Below are positions 15,831 through 25,256 of a stretch of 64,000 nt of DNA, piece after piece. Numbering within the stretch: position 1 is the first letter of the stretch; each line of letters begins with the position of its first letter. The position numbers and the translations under genes are program-made. Source of the DNA: Hyphomicrobiales bacterium (lineage in GTDB: Bacteria; Pseudomonadota; Alphaproteobacteria; Rhizobiales; Rhizobiaceae); contig UBJR01000030.1 of the NCBI GenBank assembly GCA_900465675.1, positions 24,706 through 88,705 of the forward strand, read 5' to 3'. Below the pieces are notes generated by a model that saw only the letters and a program-made list of their open reading frames with translations, had not been told where the DNA came from and made no database searches.

Positions 15831-17015
15831 TCAACCTCGCTTTCGAATGAAAAGCAGTCTTATGCCTGAAAGCAGGGCATAAATGCCGAAGAAGCCGGCG
15901 ATTGCCCAGGCAAATCCGTCATTGCCGGCAACGTCGATCGCCGCGCCGATCACCTGCGGACCGGCAACGGTGCCAACGGCGTAACAGAAGACGAAGGCGG
16001 CGTTGGCGGCGGCGAGGTCGGAGCCCGTCAGCCGCGAGCCGAGATGGTTGAGCCCGACCGTGTACAGACCGGCCACACAGCCGCCCCAGAAGAGCAGGAC
16101 GCCTGCCATGAGTACCCAGCTATGCACGAGCAGCGGCAGCATCAGCGAGCCGATACAGCCCATGAAAGCCATAGCTGCGAGCAGGGGGCGCTTGTCCTTC
16201 ATCTTGTCGGACAGCAGGCCGACGGGAATCTGGAAGATCACGTTGCCGATGCCCATCACCGTCAGCAGCAGGGCAGCCTGCGATTCGGTAAAGGCGGCGC
16301 GGGTCGCATAGATCGGAAACAGCGCCAGGCCGCCCGCTTCGACCGCTCCGAAGATGAAGACGGCGGCGGTCGCCGTCGGCACCAGGAAGACGTAGCGCAT
16401 GAAATGCAGTTCCGGCTTCTCTTCCAGCACCGGGCTTTCGTAGCGCGCGATGAAGATCGGGATCGCGGCAAGCAGGATGGCGACAGCGCCGACGGCAAAG
16501 GGAAGCACGCCGTCGCTGCCGAGGATCGAGAAGAGCAGGGGGCCGGCGGCAAAGCCAAGCGACAGCACTGTCGCGTAGATGCCGAGCACGAAGCCGCGTT
16601 TCGATCGCGGCGATGCGGCGTTGATCCAGAACTCGGACAGGATGAAGAGCGTTGTCGTCGCACCATGAAAGGCGAAGCGCAACGGGAACCACATCCAGAA
16701 GTCCTGGGCGTAGTAGAAGCCGATGGCGCTTAGTGCCGAGATCACCACCGCCCACAGCATGGTGGAGGCAACGCCGTATTTATGCGCCAGCTTCGTCGTG
16801 ATCGGTGCGGCAGCCATGGCGGCAACGCCGGCCATCGCGGTGTTCAGTCCGATCAGCGTCGATGAAATACCGCGTTTCTCAAGGATGATGCTGAGCAGCG
16901 GAAGGCCAAGGCCGATCGCTATGCCGACGGCAGAGATCGACGAGACGGCGGCAACGAGCGACGGCCAATGGATTTCTTCAACATCGCCCGGCGTGCCGTT
17001 TCTCGGCTGAGACAT
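15831..17015 (-). CDS. MFS transporter (YcaD-like)
   Basis: Twelve-span inner-membrane transporter of 394 residues from the major facilitator superfamily. The helix 2-3 loop region (TTKLAHKYGVASTMLWA) and a second-half counterpart (GLLSDKMKDKRPLLAAM) are in the expected places. It looks closest to the YcaD-type group, whose substrates are unknown. It is transcribed toward rpmG and separated from DUF983 by 274 bases with no gene. A seven-T run on the minus strand at 17216-17210 after a GC-rich stretch may end the upstream topA-rnr-DUF983 transcript. Confidence 0.85.
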   Translation of the reverse strand: MSQPRNGTPGDVEEIHWPSLVAAVSSISAVGIAIGLGLPLLSIILEKRGISSTLIGLNTAMAGVAAMAAAPITTKLAHKYGVASTMLWAVVISALSAIGFYYAQDFWMWFPLRFAFHGATTTLFILSEFWINAASPRSKRGFVLGIYATVLSLGFAAGPLLFSILGSDGVLPFAVGAVAILLAAIPIFIARYESPVLEEKPELHFMRYVFLVPTATAAVFIFGAVEAGGLALFPIYATRAAFTESQAALLLTVMGIGNVIFQIPVGLLSDKMKDKRPLLAAMAFMGCIGSLMLPLLVHSWVLMAGVLLFWGGCVAGLYTVGLNHLGSRLTGSDLAAANAAFVFCYAVGTVAGPQVIGAAIDVAGNDGFAWAIAGFFGIYALLSGIRLLFIRKRG

Positions 17016-17289
17016 ATATCCATCCTTGAATGACTGAAACGAATCACCCGTCTCGTGTCACACAGAAGGGCACAGACATGCCAAATCCAGGTGACGGGCA
17101 GAGCTTTAAGGGAAGTCCGGCGCTGATGGCAAGAGATCGAATAGTCGAACATCAGATCAGTCAAGAAAACGCGCACCACTTTATTCGCCGGACAAAGACA
17201 CAGGCAGGCAAAAAAACCCGCCACGCGCATGAGCGTTGCCCAATACAAGCGAATTATGTCTGGATGGTGAAGGTGCCTCGAAACGCGCC

Positions 17290-17748
17290 CTAGGGCTTGT
17301 CCCTGCCGGGAATCTCATAGACGTCGTGGTCGTCGCTATGACCGCCGAAGCCGTGCAGCCGCAGCGCCCATTGCAGGCCGATGACGCCGCCCTTGATCGG
17401 CTGGATGATGAGGAGCGCGGAGAGCAGCGTCGCCGGCGCCCAGATGGCGAAGGTCAGCCACATCGGCAGCGGCCAGACGAGATCGGTCAGCATGTAGCCA
17501 CCGAGAATGACGTGGCCGATGACGAAGATCGTCAGATAGGGCGGCAGGTCGTCGGAACGGTGATGATGCATCGCCTCGCCGCAGGCCGCGCAATTGTCCA
17601 CCGGCTTCAGAAACGCCCGGAAAAGCTTGCCGCTGCCGCAGTTCGGGCATTTGTTCAGCATGCCGCGGATGATCGAGCGCGTCAGCGGACGTTCGGCCGC
17701 GTCTGTGCCGCCGAATTGGACCGGGTGATCGGGTGCAGGCGTCGTCAT
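17290..17748 (-). CDS. DUF983 membrane protein with zinc-ribbon
   Basis: Protein of 152 residues with an N-terminal CPNCGSGKLF...CAACGEAMHHH zinc ribbon (residues about 34-65) and two membrane spans (about 70-125), the DUF983 layout. The function is unknown; the ribbon should face the cytoplasm. It starts 18 bases after the rnr stop and is probably the last gene of topA-rnr-DUF983. Confidence 0.87.
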   Translation of the reverse strand: MTTPAPDHPVQFGGTDAAERPLTRSIIRGMLNKCPNCGSGKLFRAFLKPVDNCAACGEAMHHHRSDDLPPYLTIFVIGHVILGGYMLTDLVWPLPMWLTFAIWAPATLLSALLIIQPIKGGVIGLQWALRLHGFGGHSDDHDVYEIPGRDKP

Positions 17749-17766
17749 CGCAGTCTTCCTCTGGCG

Positions 17767-20136
17767 TTAGCGCCGCCCGCGCGGCGGTCTCGTGCCTGCC
17801 TTCTTGCGGGCCTGCATGTTATCGCGGCGGCCGGACTTGTGGAACGAGCGCACCGCCGTCGGCATCGCCCGTCCTTCGCTGACCATCTCGAAGCGCAGCG
17901 CGCCGGCCAGCGGAATAGCCTCGGCAAGCTTGACAGTGACGGTGTCGCCCAGACGGTAGCCGAGCCCGGTCCGCTCTCCAGACAGCGCCTGATGCGCTTC
18001 GTCGTAGATGAAATAGTCGCTGCCCAGCGTAGATATAGGGATGAAGCCGTCAGCTCCATACTCGGGCAGGGCGACAAATAGTCCCGACTTGGTCACGCCG
18101 GAGACCCGACCCTCGAATTCCTCGCCGACGCGGCCGGCAAGGTGATGGGCGATCAGGCGATCGACGGTCTCGCGTTCGGCGGCCATCGCCCGGCGCTCGA
18201 AGGTTGAGATTTCGGCGGCGATATCGTCGAGCGCGGCCTCTTCCTCGGGCGTGATCCCGCCTTCGCCGAAGCCCAGCGAGCCGACCAGGGCGCGATGGAC
18301 GATCAAGTCGGCGTAGCGGCGGATCGGCGAGGTGAAATGCGCGTATTTCATCAGGTTCAGGCCGAAATGCCCGATATTCTCGGGGCTGTAGATCGCCTGG
18401 CTCTGTGAGCGCAGCACCATTTCGTTGACCATCGTCTGATGCGGCGTTCCATCGGCTTTCGCAAGGATGCCATTGAAATTGTTGGCGCGCATGTTGCCGC
18501 CCTTGGCAAGCGAAATGCCGAGCGTTGCCAGAAACTCGCGCAGGATCTCCTGCTTGGCAAGCGTCGGGCCGTCATGCACGCGATAGATCAGAACCTGCTT
18601 CTTCTTCTCCAGCGTTTCGGCAGCCGAAACGTTGGCCTGGATCATCATCTCCTCGATGAGCTTGTGTGCGTCGAGCCGCGGCGGCACGAAGACGCGGTCA
18701 ACGGTGCCGTCATTCTTCAGCAGGATCTTGCGCTCGGGCATGTCGAGCTCGAGCGGCTGGCGCCGCTCGCGGCCGCGCGTCATCACCGCATAGGCGTTCC
18801 ACAGCGGCTTCAGGATCGGCTCCAGCATCGGGCCGGTCTTGTCGTCGGGCTTGCCGTCGATGGCCGCCTGCGCCTGCTGGTAGGAGAGCTTCGCCGCGCT
18901 CTTCATCATGATGCGGTGGAAGGTGTGGCCGATCTTGCGGCCTTCCTTCGAAAACACCATGCGCACCGCAAGTGCCGGACGATCGACGCCTTCGCGCAAA
19001 GAGCACAGATCGTTGGAGATGCGCTCCGGCAGCATCGGCACGACGCGATCCGGGAAATAGACCGAATTGCCGCGTTTCAGCGCCTCGCGGTCGAGTTGCG
19101 ATTTCGGCCTGACATAATAGGAGACGTCGGCGATCGCCACGGTAACGATGACGCCATCGGCATTGTCAGGCGAGAGGTCGGTCTCGGCATAGACGGCGTC
19201 GTCGTGATCCTTGGCATCGGCGGGGTCTATGGTGATCAGCGGAACGTCGCGCCAGTCCTCGCGATGCGACATCGAAGCAGGCTTGGCAGCCTCCGCCTCA
19301 TCGATGACGGCCTGCGGGAAGACATGCGGAATGCCCTGGGCGTGGATGGCGATCATCGAGATCGCCTTCTCGGAGCCAACCGAGCCGACAACCGAGAGAA
19401 CCTTGGCGCGCGGCAGGCCGAAGCGGCCGAGCCTTGCGATCTCGACCTCGACCAGGTCGCCGTCCTTGGCGCCGCCGGTATATTCGGGGTCGATCACCAT
19501 TTCCTCGCCGCGCCGCTCGATCGGCAGCAGCCGTCCGGCACCGCCGGGAGCGGTGCGGAATACGCCCATGCTGGCGCCGCGGCGCTTGTCGAGAACCTTG
19601 ATGATGCGGGCGGTATAGGAGGGGCCGCCGCGATCGGCAGCCGGAAAGATTTTCGCGAGAACCCGGTCGCCCATGCCGGCAACGGGCGCCTTGCCCTTGC
19701 CCTGGCGTCCCGCAGGTGAGGACTGGCGGATGGCAACGGCAGGCGCGACGCCCTGATCATCGGGCCATTCTGCCGGGCGGCCTATCAGCTCGCCATCCTT
19801 GTCGCGCGTGGTGATGTCGAGAACGGTCACCGGCGGCAATGCGCCCGGGCGGATCAGCGACTTGCGGGTCTTCTGCAGCATTCCCTCTTGCTCGAGGTCA
19901 CGCAGCAGATGCTTGAGTTCGACGCGCGTATTGCCCTTGAGGCCGAACGCCTTGGCGATCTCGCGCTTCGATGCCTTCTGCGGATGGTCGGCGATGAAGC
20001 GCAGTACGACTTCGCGCGACGGCATGGCGCCGTGGACGATGTCCGCTGCTGCAGGTTGGGCTTCGCTGCCCGCACGGCCAGTCTTGCCCGGACGCTTGCC
20101 CGGGCCTCTTGTCTTCTCGCGCGGTATCTTGCTCAC
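17767..20136 (-). CDS. rnr: Ribonuclease R
   Basis: Processive 3'-5' exoribonuclease that degrades structured RNA. The 789-residue protein has an N-terminal winged-helix region, cold-shock OB folds, the RNB catalytic domain starting at LITIDPADAKDHDDAVYAE with the metal-binding aspartates, a C-terminal S1 domain (EFEGRVSGVTKSGLFVALPE), and a short Arg/Lys-rich tail. The start lies two bases after the topA stop, so the two are coupled. Confidence 0.96.
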   Translation of the reverse strand: MSKIPREKTRGPGKRPGKTGRAGSEAQPAAADIVHGAMPSREVVLRFIADHPQKASKREIAKAFGLKGNTRVELKHLLRDLEQEGMLQKTRKSLIRPGALPPVTVLDITTRDKDGELIGRPAEWPDDQGVAPAVAIRQSSPAGRQGKGKAPVAGMGDRVLAKIFPAADRGGPSYTARIIKVLDKRRGASMGVFRTAPGGAGRLLPIERRGEEMVIDPEYTGGAKDGDLVEVEIARLGRFGLPRAKVLSVVGSVGSEKAISMIAIHAQGIPHVFPQAVIDEAEAAKPASMSHREDWRDVPLITIDPADAKDHDDAVYAETDLSPDNADGVIVTVAIADVSYYVRPKSQLDREALKRGNSVYFPDRVVPMLPERISNDLCSLREGVDRPALAVRMVFSKEGRKIGHTFHRIMMKSAAKLSYQQAQAAIDGKPDDKTGPMLEPILKPLWNAYAVMTRGRERRQPLELDMPERKILLKNDGTVDRVFVPPRLDAHKLIEEMMIQANVSAAETLEKKKQVLIYRVHDGPTLAKQEILREFLATLGISLAKGGNMRANNFNGILAKADGTPHQTMVNEMVLRSQSQAIYSPENIGHFGLNLMKYAHFTSPIRRYADLIVHRALVGSLGFGEGGITPEEEAALDDIAAEISTFERRAMAAERETVDRLIAHHLAGRVGEEFEGRVSGVTKSGLFVALPEYGADGFIPISTLGSDYFIYDEAHQALSGERTGLGYRLGDTVTVKLAEAIPLAGALRFEMVSEGRAMPTAVRSFHKSGRRDNMQARKKAGTRPPRGRR

Positions 20137-20138
20137 AC

Positions 20139-22826
20139 TCAGCTCTTCTTCGGTTTGGCAGGCGCCTTGGCCTTCGCCGCTTTCGGTTTCGCGGCAGCCT
20201 TGGTCTTGGCTGCGGCCTTCGGCTTGGCGGCAGTCTTGGTTGCCTTGCGCTCGGCAGCGGCTGCCTTCGGCTTGGCCTTGCCCTTCGGAGCCGGAGCCTT
20301 GCCGGCCTTGGCGGTGATCAGCTCGACGGCTTCCTCGACGGTGATCGCCTGCGGATCCTTGCCCTTCGGCAGCGTTGCGTTGACCTTGCCCCAGTTGACA
20401 TAGGGTCCATACTTGCCGTCGCGCACGGTGATCGCACCGCCGCCAACCGGATGCTCGCCGAGTTCCTTCAGCGCTGCCGGCGTTCCACGGCCGCGGCCGC
20501 CCGGTCCCTTGGCGGCCTTTTCGGCAATCACGGTGACGGCGCGGTTGAGGCCGACGGAAAACACGTCCTCGACGGTTTCGAGGTTCGCGTAGCCGCCGTC
20601 ATGCAGCAGGAACGGTCCATAGCGGCCGATCCCCGACGAGATCATCTTGCCGGTTTCCGGATGCTTGCCGATATCGCGCGGCAGCGAGATCAGCGCCATG
20701 GCCTTCTCGTAGTCGATATCTTCAGGCTTCCAGCCCTTCGGCAGCGAGGAGCGCTTCGCATCCTTGCCGTCGCCGCGCTGGATATAGGGCCCGAAGCGGC
20801 CCGAACGCAGCGTCAGCTCTTCGCCGGTCGTCGGGTCGGTGCCGAGGTTCTTCGGCTCATTCAGCGCCGTGCCTTCGCCTTCCCCGTTGTTCTCCGAGGA
20901 GAGCTGGCGGGTGTAGTTGCATTCCGGATAGTTCGAGCAGCCGACGAAGGCGCCGTATTTGCCGAGCTTCAGCGACAGATTGCCGGTGCCGCAGACTTGG
21001 CAGATGCGCGGATCGCTGCCGTCCTCGCGCTTCGGAAACACCAGCGGCGCCAGCGATTCATTCAGCGAATCGAGCACGTTGGTGACGCGCAGTTCCTTGG
21101 TGTCTTCGATCTGGGCGAAGAAATCCTGCCAGAAGTCGCGCAGAACCTGCTTCCAGTTCAGCTCGCCGGCCGAGATGCGGTCGAGCTTTTCTTCGAGATC
21201 GGCCGTGAAATCGTATTCGACATATTTGGTGAAGAAGCTTTCGAGGAAGGCCGTCACCAGCCGTCCCTTCGAATGCGGGATCAGCTTGCGCTTGTCGATC
21301 GTCACATATTCGCGGTCGCGAAGCGTGGCGAGCGTTGCAGCATAGGTGGACGGGCGGCCGATGCCGAGCTCTTCCATCTTCTTGATCAGCGAGGCTTCGG
21401 AATAGCGCGGCGGCGGTTCGGTGAAGTGCTGTGTCGAATTGATCTTCTGCTTCGCGAGGTTCTCGCGGGCATTGATCTCGGGCAGGCGGCCATCTTCGTC
21501 GTCGTTGTCGTCGCTCTGCTCGCCGTCTTCCTTCTGGTCCGTGTAGGCGGCGATGAAGCCGTCGAAACGGATCACCGAGCCGACGGCGCGAAGACCGGCC
21601 TTTTCGCCGCCCTTGTCGGCGGTGATCTCGGCGGTCGTGCGCTCGATTTCGGCCGAGGCCATCTGGCTGGCGATGCCGCGCTTCCAGATCAGGTCGTAAA
21701 GCCTGATCTGGTCGGCATCCAGGTACTTGCGCACCTCGTCAGGCGTGCGGTTGAAATCGGTCGGCCGGATCGCTTCGTGAGCTTCCTGGGCGTTCTTCGC
21801 CTTGGTGGAGTAGAGGCGGGCCTTGTCGGGAACGTAACGGCTGCCGAACTGATCGAGGATGGCGCTGCGCGCCGCATCGATCGCTTCAAGCGCCATCTGC
21901 ACGCCGTCGGTACGCATATAGGTAATGAGACCGACGGTTTCGCCGCCGATGTCGACGCCTTCATAGAGCTTCTGCGCTACCTGCATGGTGCGCGATGCCG
22001 AGAAGCCGAGTTTCGAGGAGGCGGCCTGTTGCAGCGTCGACGTCGTGAACGGCGGCGACGGGTTGCGCTTGACGGGCTTCGCCTCGACGCTGTCGACGAC
22101 ATAGGAGGCGCCGTCGAGCAATGCCTTCAGCTTGCCGGCTTCCTCGCCGTTGCCGATGGCTCGCGGCTGCAACCGCTTGCCATTGGCCGCAACCAGCTTG
22201 GCTTCGAACTCATCGCCGCGTGGTGTCTTCAAGAGCGCCGAGATGTTCCAGTATTCTTCCGAAATGAAGCGCTCGATCTCGGATTCACGGTCGCAGACGA
22301 GGCGCAGTGCCACTGACTGCACGCGCCCGGCCGAACGGGCGCCCGGCAGCTTGCGCCATAGGACCGGCGACAGGTTGAAACCGACGAGATAATCGAGAGC
22401 ACGGCGCGCCAGATAGGCGTCGACCAGCGGCACGTCGATATCGCGCGGATCGGCCATCGCGTCGAGCACGGCCTTCTTGGTGATGGCGTTGAAGACCACG
22501 CGCTTGACGGTCTTGCCGCCGAGCACCTTCTTCTTGTTGAGCATGTCAAGGACATGCCAGGAAATCGCTTCGCCTTCGCGATCAGGGTCGGTTGCCAGGA
22601 ACAGGCCGTCGGAGGATTTCACCGCATCGGCAATATCCTTCATACGCTTGGCCGAGGCCCCATCGACCTCCCAAAGCATTTCGAAATCCTGATCGGGCAG
22701 AACCGATCCGTCCTTTGCAGGCAGATCGCGAACGTGACCGAAGGAGGCGAGCACCTTGTATCCAGGACCCAGATACTTGTTGATCGTCTTTGCCTTCGCA
22801 GGCGATTCTACCACGACTACATTCAT
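20139..22826 (-). CDS. topA: DNA topoisomerase I
   Basis: Relaxes negative supercoils. The 895-residue protein has the Toprim domain (Glu7 in VVVESPAKAK; Asp80 and Asp82 in ATDPDREGE), catalytic Tyr303 (GLITYMRTDGVQ), one four-Cys zinc finger near residue 620 (CQVCG...CSNYPEC), zinc-less C-terminal repeats of the YGPYV/FGPYI type, and a Lys/Ala/Pro-rich tail of about 60 residues resembling histone H1 tails. It heads topA-rnr-DUF983. A TopAI (YjhX) homologue, the family that inhibits this enzyme in E. coli, lies at 39286-39543. Confidence 0.97.
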   Translation of the reverse strand: MNVVVVESPAKAKTINKYLGPGYKVLASFGHVRDLPAKDGSVLPDQDFEMLWEVDGASAKRMKDIADAVKSSDGLFLATDPDREGEAISWHVLDMLNKKKVLGGKTVKRVVFNAITKKAVLDAMADPRDIDVPLVDAYLARRALDYLVGFNLSPVLWRKLPGARSAGRVQSVALRLVCDRESEIERFISEEYWNISALLKTPRGDEFEAKLVAANGKRLQPRAIGNGEEAGKLKALLDGASYVVDSVEAKPVKRNPSPPFTTSTLQQAASSKLGFSASRTMQVAQKLYEGVDIGGETVGLITYMRTDGVQMALEAIDAARSAILDQFGSRYVPDKARLYSTKAKNAQEAHEAIRPTDFNRTPDEVRKYLDADQIRLYDLIWKRGIASQMASAEIERTTAEITADKGGEKAGLRAVGSVIRFDGFIAAYTDQKEDGEQSDDNDDEDGRLPEINARENLAKQKINSTQHFTEPPPRYSEASLIKKMEELGIGRPSTYAATLATLRDREYVTIDKRKLIPHSKGRLVTAFLESFFTKYVEYDFTADLEEKLDRISAGELNWKQVLRDFWQDFFAQIEDTKELRVTNVLDSLNESLAPLVFPKREDGSDPRICQVCGTGNLSLKLGKYGAFVGCSNYPECNYTRQLSSENNGEGEGTALNEPKNLGTDPTTGEELTLRSGRFGPYIQRGDGKDAKRSSLPKGWKPEDIDYEKAMALISLPRDIGKHPETGKMISSGIGRYGPFLLHDGGYANLETVEDVFSVGLNRAVTVIAEKAAKGPGGRGRGTPAALKELGEHPVGGGAITVRDGKYGPYVNWGKVNATLPKGKDPQAITVEEAVELITAKAGKAPAPKGKAKPKAAAAERKATKTAAKPKAAAKTKAAAKPKAAKAKAPAKPKKS

Positions 22827-22994
22827 GATGATTCTCTAAAAACTGCCGCGTCCGGCGGGAGGATGAGCGCAATACTTGCCGCTTGCAGATTGCCGGTTCT
22901 CCGACATGGACAGGGAAATCGCTTCGGTCAAGGGGTTTGCTTCAATTTTACGTTTTGCAACGCGATGCAACCTGAGAGGGATTATAAACGTATT

Positions 22995-23012
22995 GCAATT
23001 TAAGATAATTGC
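22995..23012 (+). promoter_or_regulatory. Inverted repeat upstream of the small gene at 23078
   Basis: GCAATT and AATTGC flank six bases (TAAGAT) in the space between topA and the small plus-strand gene. It looks like an operator. Neither the regulator nor the gene it serves can be told from the sequence. Confidence 0.35.
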
Positions 23013-23077
23013 GTTATCGTTTTTCAGGTGTGGTCAAGGCCCCTCCCAAGCCGCCGTCCGTCATTCAGAGACTGTCC

Positions 23078-23257
23078 ATGTCGCCCAAGGGTTTCAACAA
23101 GAGAACCGACAAATCGGCTTCGCGCGAAAACATCGCCTTTGTCAGGCAGATGCTGGCGGAGTTGCGTCAGGTTGCCGAAAAGGAAGACGCCAGCATGCTC
23201 TGCTATCTGATCGAGATGGCCTATGTTGAGGCCGGCGAACTTCACAACCGCATGTAG
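23078..23257 (+). CDS. Small conserved-looking protein, unknown function
   Basis: A 59-residue soluble protein starting MSPKGFNKRTDKSASRENI, with a basic N-terminus and a helical, acidic second half ending in MAYVEAGELHNRM. An ATG at 23009 would add 23 residues of poor quality, so ATG 23078 is preferred, although its ribosome site is weak. It is not recognised as a named family. It is the only plus-strand gene in a minus-strand block, between topA and dprA, and it separates two genes that are often neighbours. Confidence 0.65.
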   Translation: MSPKGFNKRTDKSASRENIAFVRQMLAELRQVAEKEDASMLCYLIEMAYVEAGELHNRM

Positions 23258-23262
23258 TGCGC

Positions 23263-24408
23263 TCAGTCTCCCATCGCAAGGGAGACCATGCCGCCGGGAT
23301 GCCGGTGCAGGCGCCCGGCAATATCTAGCTCCAGCAGAACCAGATAGACCGAAGGCGCCGGAAGTCCGGTGTGGCGGATGATGTCGTCAACCTCGACCGG
23401 TGCCGGACCGAGCGCATCGGTGATCCGCGCCCGCTCGGTATCGTCGGGCGGCGACAGGCCCGGTTCGTTGCCGGCCGGCTCCTCCGCCATTGGCGCCGAA
23501 AACAAGTCGAGCTGCGAGAGCGGCGCCAGTGCCTCGATGACGTCTTCGGGCGAAGTGACGATCATCGCCCCGTCTTTCAACAGGCCGTTGGTGCCCTGGC
23601 AGCGCGGATCGAGCGGCGAGCCGGGCACGGCAAAGACCAAGCGCCCGAATTCACCGGCCAGCCGCGCCGTGATCAGCGAGCCCGACCGCGTCGCCGCCTC
23701 GACGACGACGAGCCCAAGCGCGATACCGGCAATCAGCCGGTTGCGGCGCGGGAAATCCCGTGCACGCGGCTCCCAGCCGAACGGCATTTCACTGATCGCC
23801 AGTCCGCGGCCTTCGCAGATCTCATCGAGCAGCGGCACGTTTTCAGGCGGGTAGGGCTGGTCGAGGCCACCTGCGAGGGCTGCGATGGTGCCGGTATCGA
23901 GACTGGCGCGGTGGGCGGCGGTATCGATGCCGCGGGCAAGGCCGGATACGACGGCGTAGCCCGCGCGGCCGCAATCCCTGGCGATCATCGCCGCAAACTT
24001 CGCGCCGCTGATCGAGGCATTGCGCGAGCCGACGATGCCGGTTGCCGGCCGATGCAGAACGGAAACGTCGCCCTTGACGGCAATCAGCGGCGGGGCGCCA
24101 TCGATCTGGCGAAGGGCTTGCGGATAGTCTGGTTCGCCGATGCCGATGAAGCGGGCGCCGAAACGCCGGGCCGTTTCCAGCTCGCGATGCGCTTCGGCCT
24201 CGGTGGCGATCCTGATCGCCCGCGTGGCGCCGCCGCGGGCCGAAAGCTCGGGCAGGGCGGCAAGTGCCGCCTCGGCGGAACCGAAATGATTGATGAGTCC
24301 ACGAAAGGTGGCCGGCCCCACATTGTCGGAGCGGATCAGCCGAAGCCAGGCGATCCGTTGCCGGTCCGAAAGCGCAATTCCCTTTGGCCTTGCGCTTCCG
24401 ACGTCCAT
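23263..24408 (-). CDS. dprA: DNA-processing protein DprA
   Basis: Binds incoming single-stranded DNA and loads RecA in transformation; its role in rhizobia is unclear. The 381-residue protein has the Rossmann-like domain with GIVGSRNASISGAKFA and VVSGLARGIDTAAHRASL, and a C-terminal winged-helix domain at about residues 325-375. ATG 24408 is preferred because it lies one base after the plsY stop; the open extension to 24558 reads antisense-like sequence inside plsY. Confidence 0.93.
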   Translation of the reverse strand: MDVGSARPKGIALSDRQRIAWLRLIRSDNVGPATFRGLINHFGSAEAALAALPELSARGGATRAIRIATEAEAHRELETARRFGARFIGIGEPDYPQALRQIDGAPPLIAVKGDVSVLHRPATGIVGSRNASISGAKFAAMIARDCGRAGYAVVSGLARGIDTAAHRASLDTGTIAALAGGLDQPYPPENVPLLDEICEGRGLAISEMPFGWEPRARDFPRRNRLIAGIALGLVVVEAATRSGSLITARLAGEFGRLVFAVPGSPLDPRCQGTNGLLKDGAMIVTSPEDVIEALAPLSQLDLFSAPMAEEPAGNEPGLSPPDDTERARITDALGPAPVEVDDIIRHTGLPAPSVYLVLLELDIAGRLHRHPGGMVSLAMGD

Positions 24409-24409
24409 C

Positions 24410-25030
24410 CTACCCCTTCGCCCCGATCTTGCTTTCCGTCCCGCCGATGAGCCGGGAGATGTTGGCCTTGTGTTTGTAATAGGAGATGACCGACATGATC
24501 GCCATGACGGCTGCAACCTTTTCGTATCCAAATATCCACAATGCAACCGGAATGACAAGCATTGCCGTGAGCGCTGCCAGCGACGAGTAGCGGAAGATGA
24601 AGGCCATGGTCAGCCAGACAGCGGCAAAGACCAGAACGAAGAGTGGTGCAACGCCGAGAAGCGTGCCGATGTAGGTGGCGACACCCTTGCCGCCCTTGAA
24701 GCCCAGCCAGACCGGGAAGAGGTGACCGAGGAAGGCGAAGAGGCCAGCAATGGCGCCGGCTTCAGGGCCTGCGACATAGGCCATGATCCAGGCTGCGACT
24801 GTCGCCTTCAGCGCGTCGAGCAGCAGGGTTGCCGCGGCAAGCTTCTTGTTGCCGGTGCGCAGCACGTTGGTGGCGCCGATATTGCCCGAACCGATATTGC
24901 GGACGTCACCGAGACCGGCTGCCCGCGTCAGGATCAGGCCGAATGGAATGGAGCCGAGCAGATAGCCGGCAATGGCTGCAGCAAGCGCCATGGGCAGAGT
25001 GATCTGCCAGTTGGTGAGTTCCGAAATCAT
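24410..25030 (-). CDS. plsY: Acyl-phosphate glycerol-3-phosphate acyltransferase PlsY
   Basis: Inner-membrane enzyme making lysophosphatidic acid from acyl-phosphate and glycerol-3-phosphate, the first step of phospholipid synthesis. The 206-residue protein has about five spans and the conserved loops GSGNIGATNVLRTG and WLGFKGGKGVAT. The N-terminus has an extra MISELTNWQI segment. It is coupled to dprA downstream and preceded by the 55-residue gene at 25077. Confidence 0.95.
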   Translation of the reverse strand: MISELTNWQITLPMALAAAIAGYLLGSIPFGLILTRAAGLGDVRNIGSGNIGATNVLRTGNKKLAAATLLLDALKATVAAWIMAYVAGPEAGAIAGLFAFLGHLFPVWLGFKGGKGVATYIGTLLGVAPLFVLVFAAVWLTMAFIFRYSSLAALTAMLVIPVALWIFGYEKVAAVMAIMSVISYYKHKANISRLIGGTESKIGAKG

Positions 25031-25076
25031 GTCCCCTCCACCTTATATTCTACGGCCTTGTCCCGAAGCCGCTGTC

Positions 25077-25244
25077 TTAACCGTTCTCGAAGACCCAGAT
25101 TTCCGCGCCACCGAGCAGCAGCGCGGCCAGCGTGCAGAGCGTCACGAATACGGTGCTCAGCACGATGGTCGACGAATAGTGCTTTGAGCCTCGCTGCTTC
25201 CGGATCGGGGCGGCATGATGACTGTCGTTCTCGTTCTCATTCAT
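25077..25244 (-). CDS. 55-residue single-span membrane protein between pyrC and plsY
   Basis: Too short for usual gene calling, but well supported: ATG 25244 follows GAGGAGGT at ideal spacing, and the frame ends at TAA (25077-25079). The protein starts MNENENDSHHAAPIRKQRG, has a charged hydrophilic N-terminus of about 23 residues, then one hydrophobic span (about residues 25-48) and a short tail, GAEIWVFENG. The function is unknown. Its position between pyrC and plsY in one direction suggests it is part of that operon. Confidence 0.7.
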   Translation of the reverse strand: MNENENDSHHAAPIRKQRGSKHYSSTIVLSTVFVTLCTLAALLLGGAEIWVFENG

Positions 25245-25256
25245 GCCGCTACCTCC

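Noticed and set aside
17030..17293. 87-codon plus-strand frame between the MFS and DUF983 genes
   Set aside because: No ribosome site or family resemblance, and it ends inside the DUF983 3' region.
20109..22316. 735-codon plus-strand frame opposite topA and rnr
   Set aside because: Antisense shadow in a GC-rich genome; low-complexity composition and no ribosome site.
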